Shown: positions 42,685 through 50,222 of the stretch, piece by piece
How the letters are laid out: each line of letters opens with the position of its first letter
How positions within the stretch are numbered: the stretch's first letter is position 1
DNA from: Terriglobia bacterium
GTDB lineage: Bacteria; Acidobacteriota; Terriglobia; Bryobacterales; Bryobacteraceae
DNA length: 64,000 nt
NCBI GenBank assembly: GCA_020073445.1
Contig: JAIQFE010000025.1
Coordinates: 26,694 to 90,693 of the forward strand
Direction: 5' to 3'
Position numbers and translations under genes: made by a program
The notes under the pieces: generated by a model
Told to the model about the DNA's origin: nothing
What the model saw: the letters and a program-made list of their open reading frames with translations, nothing else
The model's database searches: none

Positions 42685-44747
42685 CACCACGTGAGCTTCA
42701 AGCCTCCGGCCGCATTCCGGCTCAACGCCGAATAGCCCAGCACTTCCTGATAACGATCATTGAGTGCATTGTCGATGCGCACATGCAGCTCCACGTGCCG
42801 CGTCGCCTGGAACGATCCGTCCGCGAACACCGTGTTATACGCGGGATTTCGATTCACGCCGAACACGAAATCGTTATCCTGCCGTTCGCCCATGAACCGG
42901 CCACCCGCGACCAGAGTCCAGCGCCGCGGCGATATTTCCAGCGAGATCGAACCCGAATTCCGCGGGCGCCGCAGCAGTTCGAGGCCAATCTGATCGAGCG
43001 ATGGGTCGCTGGTGATCCGCGTATATAACTTCGTGTAGCCCGCATTCAAGTTCACGAAGCGCATCAGCCGCGCGGTACCCGAAAGCTCCACGCCCCTCGC
43101 CCAGCTCTGGTCGATGTTCTGCCACGTGCCGGGAAACGCGGAAAAGTCGAACTCGATTTTGTCTGTGAACCGATCGCGAAAATACGACAGCTCCGTCCGC
43201 AGACGTTTGCCCAGCCATTCCCGAGATACGCCCGCCTCGAAACTATCCGTCTTCTCGGGCCTCAGTTTAGGATTGCCGACAAAGAACGATTCGTTCGCGA
43301 AGTTTTCGATCAACGCCGGTTCCTTGATCCCGCGCCCCGCGCTCACCCGCAGAAACGTCTCGGTCGGCAGGCGGAATGTCACTGCGGCGCGTGGTGCGAA
43401 TTTGTTGCCAAAGGTGTTGCTGTGCTCCAGCCGTGCTCCGCCCGTCAAAAAGATCCGCGACGTCAGGGCGTATTGCTCATGCACGTAACCGCCGTTATTG
43501 AATCGCTCGACACCGGTGAGAGAAATGATTCCGGCTTGCCGCTCGAAATCGTATCCGAACACCAGCGCCCCGCCGGAATGCGTCACGGTTCCCTGATAGC
43601 TCGAATTGGTGCGGTCCGTTACCGTCAGTCCGGGAAATGCGGTGAGCGGAAAATTGTAGGTCGCGATGGTCGTACCCGGATCCGGAACAGTGGTGGAGAC
43701 CGGAATTTGGCGCACGAAGTAGACGAAGGGATGCATGCCCGGCTCAGTGCGGACCAGCGCCGCGAGGTCGTAGTTCTCGGTAAGGTTGTCCGAGAAGCGG
43801 TCGCGATAGCGGTGGTATCCGAACAGCGCGTGTTGGGAGAAGCGCGATCCTCGCCGGTCGTCCAGACGCACGCTCACAGCTCCGTCCCGAGCGGTTTCGT
43901 TGGCGTCGAAGTTCGTCAGTCCATATGCTACCTGCCCAGGCGCGCCGGTATAGGAATCGAATGTCCGATACACCGCGCGCAATTGCGTCGCGTCGCTGAA
44001 ACGGAATCCCACGTTGGCCGTGCCGCTGGTCATCCGGAACGCGTCGTTCGGGAATTCGCTCGTGGTGCGAAACTGATCCGAGGTGAACGCGTAATCCAGC
44101 CGGTTCGCGAACCCGCCGTTCAAGCCCGCAGTCCAATGGTCGGTCGAAAAAGAACCGCGCTCATAGGCAAGAGATCCATGCGGCCGCCGAGCCTCGGGAT
44201 CGCCACGCTCGGTGAACATCTGGATTACGGCGCTGGACGCTTCCGCTCCGAACAGCACGCTCTCCGGGCCTCGGATCACTTCCATGCGCTGCAATCCGGG
44301 AGACGTCAGGTGCGCGAAGTCGAGCCCTCCGCCCGGTTCTGTTACGGGTACGCCGTCCAGCAGCACCAGCGCCGAGTCCGATTCTCCTCCGCGCGCGAAC
44401 ACCGATGTGATCCCGCCGCTGCGTCCCGTCTGCACCACGCTGAGCCCCGGCACGTCGCGCAGCAGGTTCTGGACGAATGCGCCGCGAGCGGGTTCGAAAT
44501 CTTTCGCGGTGAAAACGTTCGTCGCGACGCCGGATTCCTCTACGGAAAGAGGTGCGCGCGTCGCCGTGACGACAACCCGCTGGCTGGTTTTGCAGACGCT
44601 CGGGAAATCGGGGACCTCGTGTGGGTCGCTGGTTTTGGTTTCCGAGCCGCACGCGACTGGCGCGTCTTCGGCCGGTTGTCCACTGGGTTGAGACACCGCT
44701 CCCGGGACCTGGAAAAACAACAAGTAGAGAAATAGAGTCGCAGTCAT
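42684..44747 (-). CDS. btuB: TonB-dependent cobalamin receptor BtuB
   Basis: 687 residues. Signal peptide about 1-19, a TonB-box-like stretch RVVVTATR near 57, plug domain (55-170, with GLSVVQTG, FARGGESDSALVLLDGVPVTEPGGG and GPESVLFGAEASSAVIQMFT), then a beta-barrel ending at LTW. The plug sequence matches BtuB-type receptors. It lies directly downstream of a cobalamin riboswitch and leads the seven-gene operon. Confidence 0.9.
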   Translation of the reverse strand: MTATLFLYLLFFQVPGAVSQPSGQPAEDAPVACGSETKTSDPHEVPDFPSVCKTSQRVVVTATRAPLSVEESGVATNVFTAKDFEPARGAFVQNLLRDVPGLSVVQTGRSGGITSVFARGGESDSALVLLDGVPVTEPGGGLDFAHLTSPGLQRMEVIRGPESVLFGAEASSAVIQMFTERGDPEARRPHGSLAYERGSFSTDHWTAGLNGGFANRLDYAFTSDQFRTTSEFPNDAFRMTSGTANVGFRFSDATQLRAVYRTFDSYTGAPGQVAYGLTNFDANETARDGAVSVRLDDRRGSRFSQHALFGYHRYRDRFSDNLTENYDLAALVRTEPGMHPFVYFVRQIPVSTTVPDPGTTIATYNFPLTAFPGLTVTDRTNSSYQGTVTHSGGALVFGYDFERQAGIISLTGVERFNNGGYVHEQYALTSRIFLTGGARLEHSNTFGNKFAPRAAVTFRLPTETFLRVSAGRGIKEPALIENFANESFFVGNPKLRPEKTDSFEAGVSREWLGKRLRTELSYFRDRFTDKIEFDFSAFPGTWQNIDQSWARGVELSGTARLMRFVNLNAGYTKLYTRITSDPSLDQIGLELLRRPRNSGSISLEISPRRWTLVAGGRFMGERQDNDFVFGVNRNPAYNTVFADGSFQATRHVELHVRIDNALNDRYQEVLGYSALSRNAAGGLKLTW

Positions 44748-44784
44748 GAGACGTCCCCCCTCGGAACGTACGCAATCGATTTGG

Positions 44785-44945
44785 ACGCCGAAGAACCGGT
44801 CTCCTGACTCACGGCTGGCCGTACGATCTGGCTGATCTTCCCGCTTGCGCAGTGATCAAACCTGGCCTACTACATGCCGTTCACAGTTGCGGGGCAGTGG
44901 CGGATTCTAACCGCCTTCCCGAGCATTCCTCGAACGTGTATAGCT
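44785..44945 (-). promoter_or_regulatory. Cobalamin riboswitch ahead of btuB
   Basis: Read on the minus strand, the region has the conserved cobalamin riboswitch elements in order: GGGAAGGCGGTTAGAATCC, then CACTGCCCCGCAACTGTGA, then AGTCAGGAGACC. The last corresponds to the GCCAGGAGACC end box. It ends about 40 bases before the btuB start. Adenosyl- or other cobalamins binding to the RNA would shut down the btuB-cobT operon. Confidence 0.92.
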
Positions 44946-45021
44946 CGTATCGAACTAACGCTGACAGATTAACCCGGGTGCGCCCTGAAGTCAAATTCGC
45001 GCGAGGTATACTAAGCGTATC

Positions 45022-45549
45022 GTGATCCGTGCAGTTGTTGTCGCCGTTTTGGGTGCCGCCGCGGCGCTCGCGCAGGGTTCCGACGGTCTGCCGAATTTCA
45101 AAGTAGTCAACGATCACATACTTCGCGGCGGGCAGCCCACCGATGAAGCTTTCCAGAAGCTGGCCGAACGCGGGGTCAAGACTGTGGTCGATCTGCGCTG
45201 GACCGGCGAACACGATATTTCCCACGAAAAGCAGATCGTCGAGACCGATGGGATGCGCTTTGTCAGCGTTCCCATGCATGGCTTGAGCGCGCCCACGCAG
45301 GAGCAGGTTTCCAAGGTCCTGAGCGTTCTGGAAGACAGCAATAGCTGGCCGGTGTTCATACATTGCCGGCGCGGCTCGGATCGCACTGGGACCGTCCTGG
45401 CATGCTACAGGATCGCCCACGACCACTGGCAGAATCAGAAGGCGCTGGAGGAAGCCAAGACCTACGGCCTCAGCTCATTTGAGCGGGCCATGCGGAGCTT
45501 CATCCAGCACTTTCAACCCGGCCCAGAAGCTTTGTTTTCTGTCAGATAA
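45022..45549 (+). CDS. Secreted tyrosine/dual-specificity phosphatase-like protein
   Basis: 175 residues, GTG start. Signal peptide about 1-18 (ending ALAQG). The catalytic loop is H-C115-x5-R121-T (IHCRRGSDRTG), with a candidate general acid in the preceding WTGEHDI region near 60-65. The N-terminal HILRGGQPTDEAFQ is typical of bacterial DSP-like phosphatases related to the phytase/DUF442 side of the family. Substrate unknown: phosphotyrosine, phosphoinositides or inositol phosphates are all possible. It stands alone, divergent from btuB. Confidence 0.8.
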   Translation: MIRAVVVAVLGAAAALAQGSDGLPNFKVVNDHILRGGQPTDEAFQKLAERGVKTVVDLRWTGEHDISHEKQIVETDGMRFVSVPMHGLSAPTQEQVSKVLSVLEDSNSWPVFIHCRRGSDRTGTVLACYRIAHDHWQNQKALEEAKTYGLSSFERAMRSFIQHFQPGPEALFSVR

Positions 45550-45751
45550 CCGCTCTCCCCGCATTCTCTCCCCCTGCCATTTGGCGTATGCTATTGAAAA
45601 TAAATGAGTTATATCCAGATCCATTCAGCACTCCCAGCGCCCCGTCCAATGCAGGACAAAGCATTTCAGTTCTTTCATGTAGGCCTTACGCCCAGGCGCA
45701 ACCTATACTGTAACTTCTATCAACGGAACGTCTTATAAGTCTTTAAATTTA

Positions 45752-45756
45752 GGGAG
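45752..45756 (+). promoter_or_regulatory. Ribosome binding site GGGAG supporting a TTG start
   Basis: GGGAG is eight bases from TTG 45765. No in-frame ATG occurs before the conserved N-terminal CxxC region, so the TTG is the best start. Confidence 0.6.
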
Positions 45757-45764
45757 CGTCCACA

Positions 45765-47846
45765 TTGACCAAGCCGATCAAGCACGTGGAAAAAGTAATT
45801 GCGGTGGCGGCCAACGCCGCGTGGCATGTCTATGACAAGCTGAACGCCATCAACCGGAACCCGGGGTTCATTCCCAAGTGGTCCGACAAACCTCTTCTCA
45901 AGAGCTGGGAAAAGCAGAAGCCGAAACTGGGCTGGCCGCGCGAGACCGATTCGCTGTGTCCGAAGTGTATCCCGGAGATCCGCCAGCAGATTCTGGACGG
46001 CAAGATCCCGGTCGAGATCCTGCGGAACGAGAAGGTCGGCGAGATCAAGGCCAACATCATCGAGAAAGACGGCAAGATCGTGATGGTCAAGGAGTGCCCA
46101 ATCCACGGACACTTCGAAGATCTGATGTCGATCGACCCGGCGTTCTCCAAGCACCTGGAAGACGTTTTTCCGGGCCGCGACATTCGCGCGCACAACGACG
46201 AGAAGCTGCACGACCACGGCACCAGCACCATCACCCACGGCCGCGGCAGCGTGCTCACCATCGATCTGACGAACCGCTGCAACATGATGTGCGATCCGTG
46301 CTTCATGGACGCCAACCAGGTCGGCTATGTTCACGAGCTGAGCTGGGAAGAGATCAAGACCCTGCTCGATAATGCTATTTCGATCAAGCCGCGCCGCCAG
46401 CTTTCGGTGCAGTTCTCCGGCGGCGAGCCGACTCTTTCCCCGCACTTCCTGGATGCCGTGCGGTACTGCCGCAAGATCGGCTACCAGAGCGTGCAGGCCG
46501 CGACCAACGGTATCGAGTTCGCCAAGCGCCCCGATTTTGCCAAGCAAGCCGCGGAAGCCGGGCTGCGTTACGCCTATCTCCAGTTCGACGGTATCGGCAA
46601 CGAAGCCAATTCGCACCGCGCGGTGGGCAACCTGTTCGACGTGAAGCTGCGGGCGATCGAGAATCTGTACAGCGCGGGCGTGGACATCGTCCCCGTCATC
46701 ACGCTGATCAACGGCGTCAACAATGAGCAGGTGGGCGCGGTGGTTCGTTTCGCGCTCGACAATCCCAAGAAGATTCCGTTCCTGAGCTTCCAGCCGGTGT
46801 CGTTCACCGGCCGCGATGAAGCCGTGACCCCGGAACGCCGTGAAGCGCAGCGCTACACGCTGTCTCATCTGGCGCACGACGTGAAGGCGCAGACAGGTCT
46901 CGGCGAACCGACACGCGACTGGTTCCCGATCTCCTTCATGAGCACGTTCTCCGATTTCGCCGATCTGGTCCACGGGCCGAACGCGGATTGGGGCCAGCTC
47001 TCCTGCGGATGCCATCCGAATTGCGGCATCGGCATGGCCGTGATGTGCGACAAGGAAACCAAGGAATACCGCCCGGTGACTGCGTTCCTGAACGCGGACC
47101 GGCTGGCGAAGGACGTGGCGCGCATCAATGACGCCGCGCGCAGCAAGAGGATGTCGGTGATCGGCGTATCGCTGGCGCTGCTCCGCAACTACAATCCCTA
47201 CGAAGCTCCCACGCACTTCCGCTTGAGCGATCTGATCGCCAAGTTCGACAAGTGCTTCGGGATGAGCAACAAGAAGTACGGCAAAGTCACCGGCGACCGC
47301 ACGATGGAAGACATCAACAAGCGCCGCGCGGACCGCTGGAACTTCCTGTTCGTGGCCGGCATGTGGTTCCAGGATCTGTTCAACTACGATTTCCGCCGCA
47401 CCGAGCAGTGCATCATTCCTTACGCGACGCAGGAAGGCGAGATCAGCTTCTGCGCGTATAACACGGGCGTGGGCTGGCGCAACATCGTCGAGAAAATGCA
47501 CATGACCGCGACGCTCACCAAGTGGTACGAAGAGCACGGGCGGCATGAAATCATCGCGGGCGGCAAGGCTGTCAATCTGCCGAGCAAGGACCACACACTG
47601 GTTTTGCGCGCTGATGACGTGAATCACGGGTTGCAGCACGATCTGGATAAGCTCGGCATCGCGAAGACGGCGCGTGAAGAGAAGAAGCGCGCTCGGGATA
47701 AGCAGCTGAAGGACGCCGAGATGATGAAGATGTATCGCGAGCACGTGCTCGGCGAGAAGCCGCAGCCGAATATCGTTCCGCTGACTGCGATTGCTCCGGT
47801 TGCCAAGCCGGCCACGCAGGAAGAAGTCGGGAGTTTTGGCGATTAA
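45765..47846 (+). CDS. Radical SAM protein resembling tetraether lipid synthase (Tes/MJ0619-like)
   Basis: 693 residues, TTG start with GGGAG at 45752-45756, eight bases ahead. N-terminal metal-site pattern C65-PKC68 ... C111-PIH114, like the rubredoxin-type domain of Tes; then the radical SAM site C172-x3-C176-x2-C179 (CNMMCDPCF) and SGGEPTLSPHF. Downstream cysteine groups (CGCHPNCG near 412-418; ECC-free EQCIIP and FCAYN near 548 and 563) could bind auxiliary clusters. This order matches archaeal tetraether synthase, which joins lipid tails by C-C coupling between sp3 carbons. Acidobacteria make branched GDGTs. The assignment is by pattern and remains to be tested; other radical SAM proteins share parts of it. 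It is monocistronic, with a terminator after it. Confidence 0.68.
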   Translation: MTKPIKHVEKVIAVAANAAWHVYDKLNAINRNPGFIPKWSDKPLLKSWEKQKPKLGWPRETDSLCPKCIPEIRQQILDGKIPVEILRNEKVGEIKANIIEKDGKIVMVKECPIHGHFEDLMSIDPAFSKHLEDVFPGRDIRAHNDEKLHDHGTSTITHGRGSVLTIDLTNRCNMMCDPCFMDANQVGYVHELSWEEIKTLLDNAISIKPRRQLSVQFSGGEPTLSPHFLDAVRYCRKIGYQSVQAATNGIEFAKRPDFAKQAAEAGLRYAYLQFDGIGNEANSHRAVGNLFDVKLRAIENLYSAGVDIVPVITLINGVNNEQVGAVVRFALDNPKKIPFLSFQPVSFTGRDEAVTPERREAQRYTLSHLAHDVKAQTGLGEPTRDWFPISFMSTFSDFADLVHGPNADWGQLSCGCHPNCGIGMAVMCDKETKEYRPVTAFLNADRLAKDVARINDAARSKRMSVIGVSLALLRNYNPYEAPTHFRLSDLIAKFDKCFGMSNKKYGKVTGDRTMEDINKRRADRWNFLFVAGMWFQDLFNYDFRRTEQCIIPYATQEGEISFCAYNTGVGWRNIVEKMHMTATLTKWYEEHGRHEIIAGGKAVNLPSKDHTLVLRADDVNHGLQHDLDKLGIAKTAREEKKRARDKQLKDAEMMKMYREHVLGEKPQPNIVPLTAIAPVAKPATQEEVGSFGD

Positions 47847-48171
47847 GTTTTAAGACGGCAGTCAATTTGGTGGAAGGGCCGGGCATCTCGCCCGGCCTTT
47901 TTTCATTTCTAGGGGCCCCATCCGTGCGTTTTACTCCCCACGGCGGGAGTCCAGTGCAATGTACCGGACACATCCACCGTACCCAGGCCCTTCATAGCAG
48001 GATCTAGAATGCTATTTCCTGGCCGATTCGGCTCTCCGGTGGAAGAGCGCGCGAACTCCTTGGCTTGAGGTTAGGGGTAATTGCTCTCCCACGCGATGAT
48101 GCGGATCGCGAAGTTGTTGGGGCGTTGGGGAATGTTGGTGGTCACGGGTCGTGAGCGGTACTAATGTCACA
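47847..48171. other. 325-base gap: terminator, then mostly unassigned sequence
   Basis: Positions 47875-47903 hold the terminator listed separately. On the minus strand, 48075-48135 can be read as an in-frame peptide ending NNFAIRIIAWESNYP and a stop, which looks like the tail of a lost gene; there is no start or upstream coding sequence. Nothing else is identifiable. Confidence 0.4.
47875..47903 (+). terminator. Rho-independent terminator after the radical SAM gene
   Basis: A strong stem of GGGCCGGGC and GCCCGGCCT with a four-to-five-base loop, followed by TTTTTT. It lies about 30 bases past the stop. Confidence 0.85.
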
Positions 48172-48604
48172 ATGAAACCGATGAGGCAAAAACTGTTGGT
48201 CGCAGCAGGTTGTCTCGTATGTGCAGCCGTGTGCTGGAAAAGCTTTCTCGTGTTCGAAGGAACCGAGTTCGGAAGTGGTTCCGCTCGCCGGCAACCAGAT
48301 TCTCGCGACCCTTTTGTATCTATTGGCCCTGATCCTTACCTTCAAATACCCCCGATTGGCATCGATAAGTGCGCTGATCGCCTGCTTCTTTTCACTGCCG
48401 ATCTATCTTTATCTTGTGTTCCCTCGCCCTTTCCGCCAGGCGTGGCCAGGACAATGGTCGGTGCCTTATATACCCCCCGAGAAATTCGAATGGGACGGAT
48501 GGTGGATTACGGGAATTCTCGTCACGACACTTGTAGCGTTGGTTTGTGTCACGCAGCTGACACGCAGCCTTTTGGCTCGTAAGGCAGCGGGGGTTGGAGC
48601 CTAG
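48172..48604 (+). pseudogene. Frameshifted small membrane protein
   Basis: Frame 1 gives an N-terminal part from ATG 48172 (MKPMRQKLLVAAGCLVCAAV...FLVFEGTEF), a membrane helix. A shift to frame 2 around 48265-48280 continues with three hydrophobic helices (ILATLLYLLALILTF, SALIACFFSLPIYLYLVF, WWITGILVTTLVALVC) to the stop at 48604. Each frame alone is poor; joined, they make a plausible four-helix protein of about 143 residues. Either the gene is broken or there is a sequencing error. Family not recognised. Confidence 0.5.
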
Positions 48605-48612
48605 ATATCGGG

Positions 48613-48640
48613 GGCGCAAAGGGGACAGACGACATTCCCT
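48613..48640. repeat. REP-like element, family A, half copy
   Basis: GCGCAAAGGGGACAGACGACATTCCC: this keeps the GGGGACAGAC start of the family A repeat but lacks the full palindromic partner. It lies 33 bases ahead of the transposase remnant, as expected for a REP at the edge of its transposase gene. Confidence 0.55.
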
Positions 48641-48673
48641 GAGACTCATCGCTCGTTCTATCCACTATCCTGT

Positions 48674-48772
48674 ATGCCGCGACGACCTCGCTTCGTGGTC
48701 CCCGGCGTGCCGCATCATGTTACGCAGCCGGGCAATAACCTGCAAGACGTTTTCTCCTCCGAGCAAGACTGA
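48674..48772 (+). pseudogene. Remnant of a REP-associated tyrosine transposase (RAYT)
   Basis: 32 codons starting at ATG: MPRRPRFVVPGVPHHVTQPG then NNLQDVFSSEQD and a stop. This is the conserved N-terminus of Y1/IS200-like RAYT transposases (usual form PHHVTQRGNN...VF). The HUH motif and catalytic tyrosine, which lie further on, are gone, and R has become P in the VTQ-x-GNN motif. A family A REP half precedes it. It explains how the REP-like elements elsewhere in the window arose. Too short for a typical ORF search. Confidence 0.8.
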
Positions 48773-48821
48773 ATCCGCTGCATCCAGTGCTGGGGCGGCC
48801 GATTATGTCCCTCGTTCCTCT

Positions 48822-49070
48822 TCAGCGGTAGGCGTCTTTGCGATCGAGAACGCGGTGGACGGTGATGGTGTCCTCGGTTTCGTCAAACAGTACACGGTAG
48901 TTCCCGACACGGAGACGCAGGAGTCCTTCGAACTCGCCGCTTAGTGGCTTGACGCTGCCTACGCCGGTCTCGGCGTAGCGGTGCAGGGCGGTCAGAATCT
49001 GCAATGCGGTCTGTTGCCCGATGGAACGGACCTCGGCGGGAACATTCGGATCGAAGCGGATTTGCTTCAC
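48822..49070 (-). CDS. RelE/ParE-type toxin
   Basis: 82 residues. The RelE-superfamily pattern is clear: N-terminal MKQIRFDPNVPAEVR, the KPLSGEFEGLLRLRVGNYRVLFD core (basic and Arg-rich), and the C-terminal VHRVLDRKDAYR. Toxins of this type either cleave ribosomal mRNA (RelE) or inhibit gyrase (ParE); the RVGNYRV stretch is common to both. The partner antitoxin gene precedes it on the same strand, six bases apart. Confidence 0.88.
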   Translation of the reverse strand: MKQIRFDPNVPAEVRSIGQQTALQILTALHRYAETGVGSVKPLSGEFEGLLRLRVGNYRVLFDETEDTITVHRVLDRKDAYR

Positions 49071-49076
49071 GCGGGT

Positions 49077-49322
49077 TTAATCGCTCTTGTTGTTGCGAAC
49101 CTGCTCCATGGTCAGGCCAAGATCGGCGACCAGTTGCTCGAAGGGGACGCCCGCGCCGCCCTTGCGGAAATACTCGCGTGAGGCAGCCACGGCGCGGCGA
49201 TCTTCGTCGGTCAGGTTGTCGTCATCGTCGTGAACGATGACTTCGAGGAGTTTAGCCACAGCGGAGAGCTGGTCGGGACCTAAGCGGTCGAGCAACTCCA
49301 CCACGTGCTGTTTGTCGGTCAT
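49077..49322 (-). CDS. Antitoxin of the RelE/ParE-type pair
   Basis: 81 residues, acidic in the middle (HDDDDNLTDEDRR), with an N-terminal helical segment (DKQHVVELLDRLGPDQLSAVAKLLEV) and a C-terminal tail (VPFEQLVADLGLTMEQVRNNKSD) likely to wrap the toxin. The usual antitoxin-then-toxin order supports the role. The DNA-binding part is not obvious, so its fold class is uncertain. Confidence 0.8.
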   Translation of the reverse strand: MTDKQHVVELLDRLGPDQLSAVAKLLEVIVHDDDDNLTDEDRRAVAASREYFRKGGAGVPFEQLVADLGLTMEQVRNNKSD

Positions 49323-49370
49323 CGTCCATCCTCCTGAAGCTTCTATAAGTTTACGCCTTCAGCTGCTAGG

Positions 49371-49407
49371 GGCCGGCTGGAAAGCCGGCCGCGGCCTCGA
49401 AAGGCCG
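49371..49407. repeat. Palindromes, family C
   Basis: GGCCGGCTGGAAAGCCGGCC at 49371-49390, followed at 49392 by CGGCCTCGAAAGGCCG: two adjacent hairpins in the 135-base gap between the antitoxin gene and the ABC ATPase gene. They may terminate transcription from either side. Relation to 37826 is by composition of the first stem. Confidence 0.55.
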
Positions 49408-49457
49408 AACCCACATCATCTTGGGAACAAACGGACCCGGCGCGGTGTCACTCTACA

Positions 49458-50222
49458 ATGCTTGAAATTCGCGGGGTTTCCAAGCTTTTCTCCGGCATCC
49501 CGGCCGTGGATGACGTGACCTTTTCAGCACGAGCCGGGGAAGTGACCGGCTACCTGGGGCCGAATGGCTCGGGCAAGTCGACCACGATGAAGATGATCAC
49601 CGGCCTGATGGAGATGACCTCGGGCGAGATCCTGTTCGAGGGGCAACCAATTCAACGCGATTTGATCGCGTACAAGCAGCGCATGGGTTACGTTCCCGAA
49701 GAGCCGCATCTGTACTCGCATCTGACGGGGCTGGAGTATCTCTCGATGGTGGCGCTGTTGCGCGATCTGCCTGTGAAGCCGGCGGCGGAGAAAATCGACG
49801 GATTGTTGCGGCTGTTTTCGCTCCACGGCGACCGGCACGCGCCGATTTCCGCCTACTCGAAGGGCATGCGCCAGAAGATTCTGCTGGCGGCTGCGCTGCT
49901 GCATAATCCCGATCTCCTTTTGCTAGACGAGCCTTTTTCCGGGCTCGATGTGGGCTCGGCGCTGGTGCTGCGCAGCTTGATTCGCGAACTGGCGGCACGC
50001 GGCAAAGTTATTCTGTTCAGTTCGCATGAACTGGAAACCGTCGAGCGAATTTCCTCGCGCATCGTGATTCTTCATCGCGGCAAGATTGTAGCGGACGATT
50101 CCATCGAACGCCTGCGAGCGCTGATGGAACTGCCGACTCTCGAAGGAATCTTCTCGCTGCTGGCAGTGGAGCAAAATACTGAAGCTGTTTCGCGCGAAAT
50201 CGCGGATCTCATTCGGGCATGA
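49458..50222 (+). CDS. ABC transporter ATPase
   Basis: 254 residues. Walker A GPNGSGKSTT near 36, Q-loop YVPEEPHLY, signature YSKGMRQKILLAAAL (variant of LSGGQ), Walker B LLLLDEPFSGLD and H-loop FSSHELE. The YSKGMRQ signature occurs in ABC-2-type exporter ATPases. Its stop overlaps the ATG of the permease gene (ATGA), so the two form a bicistronic exporter. Substrate unknown. Confidence 0.9.
   Translation: MLEIRGVSKLFSGIPAVDDVTFSARAGEVTGYLGPNGSGKSTTMKMITGLMEMTSGEILFEGQPIQRDLIAYKQRMGYVPEEPHLYSHLTGLEYLSMVALLRDLPVKPAAEKIDGLLRLFSLHGDRHAPISAYSKGMRQKILLAAALLHNPDLLLLDEPFSGLDVGSALVLRSLIRELAARGKVILFSSHELETVERISSRIVILHRGKIVADDSIERLRALMELPTLEGIFSLLAVEQNTEAVSREIADLIRA

Noticed and set aside
45720..47744. 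A 674-codon open frame on the minus strand, antisense to the radical SAM gene
   Set aside because: It is the mirror of a well-supported gene in GC-rich DNA. The His/Asp/Val-heavy composition is typical of antisense frames, and no motif is present.
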